Below, piece after piece: positions 49,765-57,518 of a DNA stretch of 64,000 bases (its first letter is position 1; the number at the start of each line of letters is the position of its first letter). The position numbers and the translations under genes are program-made. Origin of the DNA: Marinovum sp034669705 (lineage in GTDB: Bacteria > Pseudomonadota > Alphaproteobacteria > Rhodobacterales > Rhodobacteraceae); the NCBI RefSeq assembly GCF_034669705.1, contig NZ_JAXMOR010000021.1:1-64000 (forward strand), in the 5' to 3' direction. The notes under the pieces are model-generated. The model saw only the letters and a program-made list of their open reading frames with translations, did not search any database and was not told the DNA's origin.

Positions 49765-50268
49765 ATGCTAGCAAAAGCCCTGAGCCTCGCGGGGGGCATC
49801 ACCGGCGCGGTGGGCCTGTCGCAGTTCCCCGAGTTCTCGCAGCAATACGCCCAGCGGCTGGGCGGCGCGGTGGACGAGCTGTCGCGGATGGTCTCGGAGT
49901 TCGAGGCGGATGCGGCGGCGGTCGGGCTGAGCCCCGCGGAGGCACTGTCGCAGCTGTCGCGCGGCGAATCGCTGGCCCGCGCCCGGTCGGTGACCATGGC
50001 GGCGACGATCGAGCGCCATGACCGGCTGTCAGCGGACCTCGCGGCGCTCGAGGGGGCCGGGCCCTTCACCCGGGCCTATTTCGCCACCCGGATGACCGAC
50101 AGCACCATCGCCGAACGTGCCTGGCAGGCCTACAAACCGGCGGTGCCGGCCACTTTCGAGGGCGTGACCTTTGCCGGCGTCGGCTACCTGACGGGGCTCT
50201 TGGTGGTGGGCGCGCTCCTGTCGTTGCTGCGGCGGCTCTTCGGCCGCAGGCAGCGGGCGGCCGCCTAG
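49765..50268 (+). CDS. DUF2937 family membrane protein
   Basis: A 167-residue protein with an N-terminal hydrophobic segment (about 1-20), a long soluble helical region (about 25-130) and a C-terminal TM (about 140-160, GYLTGLLVVGALLSLLRRLF). The pattern matches DUF2937, common in Rhodobacterales and of unknown function. It overlaps the convergent gene at 50265 by four bases. Confidence 0.82.
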   Translation: MLAKALSLAGGITGAVGLSQFPEFSQQYAQRLGGAVDELSRMVSEFEADAAAVGLSPAEALSQLSRGESLARARSVTMAATIERHDRLSADLAALEGAGPFTRAYFATRMTDSTIAERAWQAYKPAVPATFEGVTFAGVGYLTGLLVVGALLSLLRRLFGRRQRAAA

Positions 50269-50636
50269 AGCTCGATCTCGTCCTCGCCGGTCACCGGCGC
50301 GTCGAGCATCTCCTGCGGGGTCTTGCGGCGGATGATGATGTCGCCATTGGGCAGGATCTCTGGCGGGTGATAGGCGCTCCAGTCCTCGACCTCGGTCATC
50401 AGCTCGCGCAGCGCCGGGCCCATCTCTCTGACAAAGCTGCGCAGGTTGGGCTCGATCTCTCGGGCCATGCCTTCGAGCTCGCGCAGGGCCGGCTCCATCT
50501 CGTCCATCAGCCCGCGAAAGAACAGCCGGGCACCTTCCTCCATCAGGTTGAAACTGTCCTCTTCCTCGGCTTGCTGCGCGGCGGCGGGCAGGGCGAGGCA
50601 GGCGGCTAGGGCGGTGGCTTGGAGATACGATTTCAT
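50265..50636 (-). CDS. Secreted helical protein of unknown function
   Basis: A 123-residue protein with a signal peptide (about 1-21, ATALAACLALPAAAQ) and an acidic, amphipathic mature domain rich in MEPALRELEGMAREIE-type repeats (about 47-85), suggesting a coiled coil. The end (PNGDIIIRRKTPQEM) is a conserved feature in Rhodobacterales proteins that databases sometimes mislabel as AAA+ ATPase. No ATPase motifs are present. Confidence 0.7.
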   Translation of the reverse strand: MKSYLQATALAACLALPAAAQQAEEEDSFNLMEEGARLFFRGLMDEMEPALRELEGMAREIEPNLRSFVREMGPALRELMTEVEDWSAYHPPEILPNGDIIIRRKTPQEMLDAPVTGEDEIEL

Positions 50637-50898
50637 GGCACGGCTCCATCGCGGCAGGGGGCGATACAAAGATAGGTTGGATCGGCGACACATCCAGAGG
50701 TGACGGTTCGGTGACGGTTGATTCAGAGCGGTCATCGGCACGCCGATAGCCTGCATCAACCGCGTCGCTCTGATCTTCTACGGATTTGGCTGGGATAAGG
50801 TGCTTCCGAACCACCCGAGGGACGCCGCGCCGCGGCCTGCGACGGCTTGCACCTTCGTTGGGGCGAAGTCTCAGCCGTGGTCCGCGCCTTAATGATGC

Positions 50899-51177
50899 TT
50901 ATCGATAATTCCCCGAAGCCCGGGCGATCACGAGCCGGTGCTCGTCGGGTTGAAGCTGGTCAAGCATCGCCAGAATGCGGCGAACATCGTTGTTCTCCCT
51001 CAGCCTGATGAAGTCATCCACGCTCTTGCCGTAGTGCTCTGCAAAGCGAACGGCATTCTCGACCGTCGTCGACAACCCCGCCCGTGTTTTGAGACCGGTG
51101 TTTCGGGCGAGTTCGGCAATCCTCGTCTGGTGGTGTTTCAAGTGCCACAACAACGCGGCTCGGAAGTCGTATGCCAT
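50899..51177 (-). CDS. Small XRE-like helix-turn-helix protein
   Basis: A 92-residue protein whose first 65 residues resemble an HTH_XRE fold: TRIAELARNTGLKTRAGLST (about 18-37) followed by AEHYGKSVDDFIRLRE, the typical tail of such domains. It is a likely small DNA-binding regulator. It lies 29 bases downstream of the LMW phosphatase gene on the same strand. The ribosome site is weak. Target unknown. Confidence 0.6.
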   Translation of the reverse strand: MAYDFRAALLWHLKHHQTRIAELARNTGLKTRAGLSTTVENAVRFAEHYGKSVDDFIRLRENNDVRRILAMLDQLQPDEHRLVIARASGNYR

Positions 51178-51206
51178 GTCGCCCCATGCGTTTTTCGGGG
51201 GTCACA

Positions 51207-51662
51207 TCACGCCCGCACCGCCCCCCAGTCGGCCTTGAGCTGGCTGACAATCTGGTCGCGGGTCTGGCGATAGGCGGCGAGCTTGGCGGCGCGGGTCTCG
51301 CCCTGGCCGGTGGGGTCCATGATCGGCCAGTACTCCACCGTCAGGTGAAAGAACCGCGTCAGCTCGAGCGCGCGGTGCTGGCTGGCGGGCGAGAGCGCCA
51401 CCACCAGGTCGAAGGAGGACAGCGCCTCGCCCATCAACTCAAGCTCGTCGAAGGAGCGCGAGCGGTGACGGTCAAGCTCCACCCCGATCTCCTGGCAGAC
51501 CGAGATTGCGAAGCCGTCGATTTCCAGATCGTTGCGCACGCCGACCGACTGCACATAGGTCTGCAGGCCGAAGAATTTCTTCATGATGCCCTCGGCCATC
51601 GGCGAGCGCACGGCGTTGTGATCGCAGCAGAAGAGGACGGATTGCGGCAGCGGGCGCGTCAC
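51207..51662 (-). CDS. Low-molecular-weight protein tyrosine phosphatase family
   Basis: A 151-residue protein with the phosphatase P-loop CDHNAVRS (Cys-x5-Arg) near residue 13 and the Asp-Pro general acid in IMDPTGQGE near residue 115. The fold is shared with thioredoxin-type arsenate reductases, but the wider sequence fits the LMW-PTP group found next to UPF0262 in alphaproteobacteria. It lies five bases downstream of the UPF0262 gene. Confidence 0.85.
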   Translation of the reverse strand: MTRPLPQSVLFCCDHNAVRSPMAEGIMKKFFGLQTYVQSVGVRNDLEIDGFAISVCQEIGVELDRHRSRSFDELELMGEALSSFDLVVALSPASQHRALELTRFFHLTVEYWPIMDPTGQGETRAAKLAAYRQTRDQIVSQLKADWGAVRA

Positions 51663-51666
51663 CGGC

Positions 51667-52146
51667 TCAGGCTCCGAAGTGCAGGACGCAGATCAAGGTG
51701 AACAGCCGTCGCGCGGTGTCATTGTCGAGCTCGGCCTTGCCGTCGAGCCGCTCCTGCAGGATGCGGGCGCCCTCGTTGTGGATGCCGCGGCGGGCCATGT
51801 CGATGGTCTCGATCTGGCTGGCGGGCAGCTTCTTGACCGCGTCGAAGTAGCTTTTGCAGATGTGGAAGTAGTCCTTGACCACCTGCCGGAACGGGCTGAG
51901 CGAGAGGTGGAACTCGGCGGCTTTCTGGTGGTCCTCGGTGCTGAGGTCGAAGACCAGCCGCTTGTCGCGGATACAGAGCGTCAGCCGGTAGGGGCCGGGC
52001 GGCACCTGCGCGCCGTCGCGGGCGGGTAGGGCAAAGGAGTTCTGCTCCATCAGGTCGAAGAGCGCCACCTTGCGCTCCTGCTCGACCTCGGGGGTGGGCG
52101 GCGGCAGGTTGGCGTCGTCCAGATCGATCTCGATGATGCGGCTCAT
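51667..52146 (-). CDS. UPF0262 family protein
   Basis: A 159-residue cytoplasmic protein of the uncharacterised alphaproteobacterial UPF0262 family: start RIIEIDLDDANLPPPTPEVE, then FDLMEQNSFALP, LVFDLSTED and the C-terminal RRLFTLICVLHFGA. It is usually found near hisD; here it is 2.3 kb from hisD on the opposite strand, which suggests a local inversion or insertion relative to the common order. Confidence 0.92.
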   Translation of the reverse strand: MSRIIEIDLDDANLPPPTPEVEQERKVALFDLMEQNSFALPARDGAQVPPGPYRLTLCIRDKRLVFDLSTEDHQKAAEFHLSLSPFRQVVKDYFHICKSYFDAVKKLPASQIETIDMARRGIHNEGARILQERLDGKAELDNDTARRLFTLICVLHFGA

Positions 52147-52330
52147 CGGCGGGGCCCTCGGTTGACGGTTGATCCAGGATGGGTAGCGGATTGGCGAGGG
52201 CTGGGCAATGCGGCTTTGGTTGCGGGGGCCTTGCGGTCGCGGGAACGTCCGTGACGTGCCACCGGCCGCGCGGTGTGCGCAGCGGTTGTCGTCCGCAGTG
52301 ACAGATGAGGCTGGGACGACGCCGCGCTAT

Positions 52331-53077
52331 TCACGGGTCGGGCATGCGCCACTCTTTCGGGGCCTGTCGGGTGTAGCCCTCGAAGAGAAATCCGCCATCG
52401 GGTTCGAGGACATTTTCGCACAGGCGGATGACGGGATCGGTGTCCTCCGCAAGGATGGCCGCCTCAAAGGCCTCTGTCGCCCTTTGCTGGAACTCGGGAT
52501 CGACGCGCCTGAGCCGTCTGGGAATGCTCTTGCCCTTGGCGGACCAGAGCCCCCTCGAGCGCAGGAAATGATCGGCGAGGGCGGCGTAGAGACGCGCGGC
52601 CACGATGCGAAGCTCGTCCGAATTGCGCGGGGCGCGGATGTCCTCGACCAAGTCGCTGATCACGTAGCGCGAGGTGTCACGATCGGTCTGGCCCCAAGGG
52701 ATCGGACCCTCGTCCAGCACCTGCCCTGCAAGGTCTTTGAGGGAACGTCCGGTGTCCGTCTCTTGCGGCAACTCGATGGCCTCGCTGACCATGTTGGCCA
52801 GCGACGGCACGCCCGTGGGGCGATCCACCTGCCGAAAGAAATACTCCAGGGTCCGGGCATCGTGTATGAACGCCTCGACAGGCCAGCCGTCAAAGACGAA
52901 GGACTGCCGTTGCGCCGCCTCGACGCGATCAAGCACAACCACGAGGTCCAGATCGGACGAGGCGGTCGCCTCATCGCGCACCACCGATCCGGCGAGCAGG
53001 AAGGCGCTTGCTGTCGGAAAAATCTGGGCGCGGATGTCAGTGGCCGCAGGTACGGCCGCTGCAAGGGTCTGGCGCAA
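52331..53077 (-). CDS. Nucleotidyltransferase-fold protein
   Basis: A 248-residue protein with the polymerase-beta nucleotidyltransferase signature AGSVVRDEATASSDLDLVVV (about 30-49: Gly-Ser then Asp-x-Asp). A third catalytic carboxylate is probably in PVEAFIHD. The C-terminal half is helical. Related proteins include aminoglycoside adenylyltransferase-like and MNT enzymes; the substrate is not inferable. It has a TTG start with GGGAG seven bases upstream. It stands alone. Confidence 0.78.
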   Translation of the reverse strand: MRQTLAAAVPAATDIRAQIFPTASAFLLAGSVVRDEATASSDLDLVVVLDRVEAAQRQSFVFDGWPVEAFIHDARTLEYFFRQVDRPTGVPSLANMVSEAIELPQETDTGRSLKDLAGQVLDEGPIPWGQTDRDTSRYVISDLVEDIRAPRNSDELRIVAARLYAALADHFLRSRGLWSAKGKSIPRRLRRVDPEFQQRATEAFEAAILAEDTDPVIRLCENVLEPDGGFLFEGYTRQAPKEWRMPDP

Positions 53078-53282
53078 TGAGAAACTCCCGGGGGGTCTGA
53101 GGCAAACGCAGGCTGTCGCCGGAGCCTATCAGGCCATTTGCAGCGGCCAAGAGCGAATTGCGCACTCATCGAACCCGCGGTGGGTGCGGACAGGGCGCAT
53201 CGCCTCCGGTCGTGCGCGCCGCCGCTGGCAGATGCGCCGCGTGGGGGATGTCGGCGTGGGCGGATGGTGCTATCCCGGCCAG

Positions 53283-54095
53283 ATGACATTCCGAAAGCCG
53301 ACGATCAGAGCATATGAAGAGTTCACCGAAGGGGTCCGTGCCGAACGTCTCATCGGTGGCATGGGCACGTCGTGGCGGGCCGGCGGTGTCATCCTGAAGC
53401 CGAGTCCCGGTCCGGCCGTGGCCCTGTGTCTGGCGACCACCCATGAGCAGCTGCCGGAGGACCCGGACTGTCGGTTTCAGAGACCTCTTCGGTCAAGGTC
53501 GGGGGCGTGGGAAGTGGACGGCTGGACGGCCTGGCGCTGGATCAAGGGCGAGACCCAGCCAACGCACACGGCCCAGACGCTGCGCGGCGCGCGCGCCTAC
53601 CATGCGCTGCTGCGCGATCTGCCCTACGATCCGGCTCTTGTCGGGCGCGACGACCCCTGGGCGCGGGCCGACCGGGTGGCATGGGGCGAGGGGCAGGCGG
53701 CCTACGGCGCGCCGTTCGATGGCCAGCTTGAGCGCCTGCATGTCACGCCCCCGGCGCTCGACCGGCAGCGCGTTCATGCGGACCTGACGGGCAACGTCGT
53801 TCTGGTGGATGATCTGCCGTCCGGCATCATCGACCCGACGCTCTACTGGCGCCCGCCGGCCTTTGCCGAGGCGATTGTTCTGGTCGATCAGGGCTGGTTC
53901 ACCGATGTGCCCGATATCGCACCGTTTGCGGCGACGCCCGCTCTGCCGGCGATGGTCCGGATCGCGGCGCGGCGGCGCATCGCGGAGCAGGCCGAACAGA
54001 TGCGGGCCGGCAAGGATCGGGACATTTCGGTTGAGACCTCTCATCGCGTCGCGCGGTGGAGCGACCGGGTGCTGAGCCAGCTTGCCACGCCCTGA
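53283..54095 (+). CDS. TIGR02569-like protein with aminoglycoside-phosphotransferase-like fold
   Basis: A 270-residue protein resembling the TIGR02569 group, which has a distant kinase/APH-like C-lobe. VHADLTGNVVLVDDLPSGII (about 161-180) parallels the HGDLHxxNxL...xxxIDF loop, with Asp163 in the catalytic position and IIDPTLYWRPP in place of the metal loop. Database members are mostly actinobacterial. It is flanked by gaps and no drug-resistance context is visible, so I do not assign resistance. Confidence 0.68.
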   Translation: MTFRKPTIRAYEEFTEGVRAERLIGGMGTSWRAGGVILKPSPGPAVALCLATTHEQLPEDPDCRFQRPLRSRSGAWEVDGWTAWRWIKGETQPTHTAQTLRGARAYHALLRDLPYDPALVGRDDPWARADRVAWGEGQAAYGAPFDGQLERLHVTPPALDRQRVHADLTGNVVLVDDLPSGIIDPTLYWRPPAFAEAIVLVDQGWFTDVPDIAPFAATPALPAMVRIAARRRIAEQAEQMRAGKDRDISVETSHRVARWSDRVLSQLATP

Positions 54096-54187
54096 GCGGT
54101 GCCGTGCCCGGATCAGGTGGCGCGCAGAGCCGGCATCGCGCGCAGCAAGGGCCAGCGCCACGCTCTGACGATGACTTAAAGGCAAAC

Positions 54188-54216
54188 CGCGAGCGCCGGG
54201 CCCCCGGCACTCGCAC
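54188..54216 (-). terminator. Possible terminator of proS
   Basis: GCGAGCGCCGGG and CCGGCACTCGC arms around a short loop, followed on the minus strand by a T-poor tract. It is weak. Confidence 0.4.
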
Positions 54217-54222
54217 GAAGTC

Positions 54223-55560
54223 TCACAGGTCTGCGTAGATTGCCGCGATCCGCTTGACTGCCTCTTCCGGCGGCAGCTCTTCGCTCTCGCCCGTGCGGCG
54301 CGAGGTCAGCTCGACCACGCCGTTCTTCAGCCCCCGCGGCCCGACGGTGATCCGCCAAGGCAGGCCGATCAGGTCCATGGTGGCGAATTTCGCCCCGGCG
54401 CGCTCCTTGCGGTCGTCATAGAGCGGATCGAGACCCAGCGCCTTGAGCGCGGCATAAAGCGCGTCACAGGCGGCGTCGGCCTCTGCGTCGCCCTGCTTGA
54501 GGTTGACGATCCCGCAGTCGAACGGCGTCACCCCCTCGGGCCAGATGATGCCGTTCTCGTCGTGGCTCGCTTCGATGATGGCGCCCAGCAGGCGCGAAAC
54601 GCCGATGCCGTGTGAGCCCATGTGCACCGGCACCTTGTTGCCGGCGTCATCGGTGACGGTGGCGCCCATCGGCTCAGAGTACTTGGTGCCGAAATAGAAG
54701 ATCTGGCCGACCTCGATGCCGCGCGCGGTGCGGCGGCGGTCTTCCGGCACCTCGGCAAAGAGCGCCTCGTCATGGGTCTCGTCGGTGCGGGCATAGCGCG
54801 AGGTGAACTCCTCGAGCACCGCCTGACAGGCCGCCTTGTCGTCATAGTCGATCTCGCGGTCGCCGAACTTCAGGTCGGTGATCTCGCTGTCATAGAACAC
54901 CTCCGACTCGCCGGTCTCGGCCAGAACCAGGAACTCATGGGTATCGTCGCCCCCGATCGGGCCGCTGTCCGCGCGCATCGGGATCGCCTGCAGCCCCATC
55001 CGCTCATAGGTGCGCAGATAGCTCACAAGATGGCGGTTGTAGGAATGCAGCGCGTCTTCCTTGGTCAGATCGAAGTTGTAACCGTCCTTCATCAGGAATT
55101 CGCGGCCGCGCATCACGCCGAAGCGCGGGCGGATCTCGTCGCGGAACTTCCACTGGATCTGGTAGAGCGTCAGCGGCAGGTCCTTGTAGCTGCCCACATG
55201 GGCGCGGAAGATGTCGGTGATCAGCTCTTCGGCGGTGGGGGTGAACAGCATGTCGCGGTCATGGCGGTCTCGCATGCGCAGCATTTCCTCGCCGTAGTCG
55301 TCGTAGCGCCCGCTCTCGCGCCAGAGATCGGCCGACTGGATGGTCGGCATCAGCAGGGCGATATGGCCGGCGCGGGCCTGTTCCTCGTGGATGATGTTCT
55401 CGATCTTGCGCAGCACCTTGAAGCCCAAGGGCAGCCAGGAGTAGATCCCGGCGCTGGCCTGCTTGATCATGCCGGCCCGCAGCATCAGCCGGTGGCTGAC
55501 GATCTGCGCCTCGGCGGGGTTTTCCTTGAGGACGGGAAGAAAGTAGCGGGAGAGGCGCAT
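54223..55560 (-). CDS. proS: Prolyl-tRNA synthetase, short bacterial type
   Basis: A 445-residue class II synthetase that charges tRNA-Pro. It lacks the roughly 180-residue editing insertion of E. coli ProS (572 residues), as is standard in alphaproteobacteria. Class II motif 2 (FRDEIRPRFGVMRGREF) and motif 3 (HGIGVSRLLGAI) are clear, and the C-terminal anticodon-binding domain starts near residue 355. I chose ATG 55560 (start MRLSRYFLP, with AAAGG six bases upstream). It is divergent from the AI-2E gene. Confidence 0.97.
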   Translation of the reverse strand: MRLSRYFLPVLKENPAEAQIVSHRLMLRAGMIKQASAGIYSWLPLGFKVLRKIENIIHEEQARAGHIALLMPTIQSADLWRESGRYDDYGEEMLRMRDRHDRDMLFTPTAEELITDIFRAHVGSYKDLPLTLYQIQWKFRDEIRPRFGVMRGREFLMKDGYNFDLTKEDALHSYNRHLVSYLRTYERMGLQAIPMRADSGPIGGDDTHEFLVLAETGESEVFYDSEITDLKFGDREIDYDDKAACQAVLEEFTSRYARTDETHDEALFAEVPEDRRRTARGIEVGQIFYFGTKYSEPMGATVTDDAGNKVPVHMGSHGIGVSRLLGAIIEASHDENGIIWPEGVTPFDCGIVNLKQGDAEADAACDALYAALKALGLDPLYDDRKERAGAKFATMDLIGLPWRITVGPRGLKNGVVELTSRRTGESEELPPEEAVKRIAAIYADL

Positions 55561-55750
55561 CGCGTGACCTTTGGCAATCCGGAGTTGCCCCGGGTTTTGA
55601 GCCATGGGCGCAGCCTTGGCAAGGGGCAGGGGCCCCGCGCCGCGCAATCTGCCGCGACAGGCGATGTTTTCCCCATGCCACCGCGCCGCGCTCGCCCTTG
55701 CAACCACGGCCGCAACGGGCGATGTATCGACAAACAAAGGGGAAGCCCAG

Positions 55751-56809
55751 ATGGCCCTGCCGGTACAGGAACAGTTCAAATATTGGGGTGTCGCGGCGGT
55801 GGCCTTCGCGGTGGTGCTGTGGTTCCTGGGCGACGTGCTCCTGCCCTTCATCCTCGGCGGGGCGATTGCCTATCTGCTCGACCCGGTGGCCGACCGGCTG
55901 GAACGGGCCGGGCTGAGCCGGGCGGCTTCGGTGGCGGTGATCACCGTGCTGGCGCTGGTGATCTTCGTGCTGCTGTCGCTTCTGGTGGTGCCGACGCTGG
56001 TGCGCCAGGCCGCCGACCTGGTCGATATCGCGCCGCAGCTCTTCACCAATCTCAAGGATTTTCTGGTCTCGCGCTTCCCCGATCTGGTGGATTCGGAATC
56101 CGCCGTCAGGCAGTCGCTGGTCTCGATCGGCGAGCGGGTGCAGGAATACGGCGGCAAGCTCCTGGAGACGGTGCTGACCTCGGCCGCCTCGATCATCAAC
56201 GTGGTGCTGCTGTTCGTCATCGTGCCGGTGGTCTCGGTCTACCTGCTGCTCGACTGGGACCGGATGGTTGCCCGCATCGACGAGCTGCTGCCGCGCGAAC
56301 ATGCGCCGGTGGTCCGCCAGCTGGCACGCGACATCGACAAGACGCTGGCCAGCTTCATCCGCGGCATGGGCACGGTCTGCCTGATCCTCGGCACCTATTA
56401 CGCGGTGGCGCTGATGCTGGCGGGGCTGCAGTTCGGTCTGATCGTCGGCTTCATCGCCGGGCTGATCACCTTCATCCCCTACGTCGGCGCGCTGGTCGGT
56501 GGCACGCTGGCGGTGGGGCTGGCCCTGTTCCAGTTCTGGGGTGACTGGCTGCAGATCGCCATCGTGGCGCTGATCTTCGTCATAGGCCAGGTGATCGAGG
56601 GCAACTTCCTGACGCCCAAGCTGGTGGGCGACTCGGTCGGTCTGCACCCGGTCTGGCTGCTGCTGGCGCTCAGCGTCTTCGGCTCGCTGTTCGGCTTCGT
56701 GGGGATGCTGGTGGCAGTGCCGGCGGCGGCGGCCTTCGGCGTGATTGCCAGATTTGCCACCCGGCAGTATCTTGACAGCCGATTGTACCTGGGGGTGTCC
56801 GATGACTAG
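55751..56809 (+). CDS. AI-2E family (PerM-like) permease, copy 3
   Basis: A 352-residue polytopic membrane protein: a long N-terminal hydrophobic block, a soluble part (about 100-150) and a C-terminal TM bundle containing LLLDWDRMVARIDELLPREH, ITFIPYVGALVGGTL and EGNFLTPKLVGDSVGLHP. This is the most typical PerM copy of the three. Its stop overlaps the hdaA-like start by eight bases, the conserved order before hdaA and ppk in Rhodobacterales. Confidence 0.93.
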   Translation: MALPVQEQFKYWGVAAVAFAVVLWFLGDVLLPFILGGAIAYLLDPVADRLERAGLSRAASVAVITVLALVIFVLLSLLVVPTLVRQAADLVDIAPQLFTNLKDFLVSRFPDLVDSESAVRQSLVSIGERVQEYGGKLLETVLTSAASIINVVLLFVIVPVVSVYLLLDWDRMVARIDELLPREHAPVVRQLARDIDKTLASFIRGMGTVCLILGTYYAVALMLAGLQFGLIVGFIAGLITFIPYVGALVGGTLAVGLALFQFWGDWLQIAIVALIFVIGQVIEGNFLTPKLVGDSVGLHPVWLLLALSVFGSLFGFVGMLVAVPAAAAFGVIARFATRQYLDSRLYLGVSDD

Positions 56810-57518
56810 GCCCCAGGATCACGAGGCATTTTCGATGACGCGACAACTGAAGTTCGATCTGACCACACGGCCGGCGCTGGGGCGCGAGGACTTCTATGTC
56901 TCGCCCGCCAACGCCGTGGCGCTGGCGATGATCGACACCTGGCGCGACTGGCCCAACCGCAAGCTGGTGCTCAAGGGCGCGCGCGGCAGCGGCAAGACCC
57001 ACCTTGCCCATGTCTGGGCCGAAATGGCCGGCGCGCGGATCATCAGCGCCGTCGACCTGCCGGAGGCCAGCGTCGCCGAGCTGGCGCAGGCGCCGCTGTG
57101 CATCGAGGATGCCGAGGCCGCCGCCGGTGATGCCGATGCCGAGGCGCATATGTTCCACCTGCACAACCTGGTGCTGGCCGAGGGTCATGCGCTGTTGCTG
57201 ACCACGACGCTGGAGCCGGCCCATTGGGCGCTCGACCTGCCGGACCTCAAAAGCCGGGTTCAGGGCACGCAGGTGATCTCGCTCAACCCGCCCGATGACG
57301 AGCTGCTGGGTGCGGTGCTTGGCAAGCTGTTCTCGGACCGTCAGATCAGCCCCAACCCCGACGTGATCCCCTATCTTGTGCGCCATGCGCCGCGGTCTTT
57401 CGATGCCGCGCGGCGGATCGTGGCGACGCTTGATGACATGGCGCTGGGCCTGGGCAAGCCGATGAGCCGCGAGATGGCCCGCCGCGCCGTGGCCGGGCTG
57501 GGCGATGGTGACGAGTGA
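56802..57518 (+). CDS. hdaA: DnaA-regulatory inactivator HdaA-like protein
   Basis: A 238-residue DnaA-domain-III-like protein that, by family, promotes hydrolysis of DnaA-bound ATP after replication starts. A Walker A-like loop GARGSGKTHLAHVWA (about 60-74), a degenerate Walker B in CIEDAEAA, and the sensor region SRVQGTQVISLNPP are seen. There are two in-frame ATGs, 56802 and 56835. The second gives the typical start MTRQLKFDL with GAGG eight bases before it. It overlaps the ppk GTG start. Confidence 0.9.
   Translation: MTRPQDHEAFSMTRQLKFDLTTRPALGREDFYVSPANAVALAMIDTWRDWPNRKLVLKGARGSGKTHLAHVWAEMAGARIISAVDLPEASVAELAQAPLCIEDAEAAAGDADAEAHMFHLHNLVLAEGHALLLTTTLEPAHWALDLPDLKSRVQGTQVISLNPPDDELLGAVLGKLFSDRQISPNPDVIPYLVRHAPRSFDAARRIVATLDDMALGLGKPMSREMARRAVAGLGDGDE

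Noticed and set aside
49351..51662. Arsenic resistance operon
   Set aside because: The two ArsC-like proteins are on opposite strands, one is an LMW phosphatase type, and no arsB, acr3 or arsR is present.
53283..54095. Aminoglycoside resistance kinase
   Set aside because: Similarity is limited to a fold-level loop; the metal-binding motif is altered and the context gives no support.
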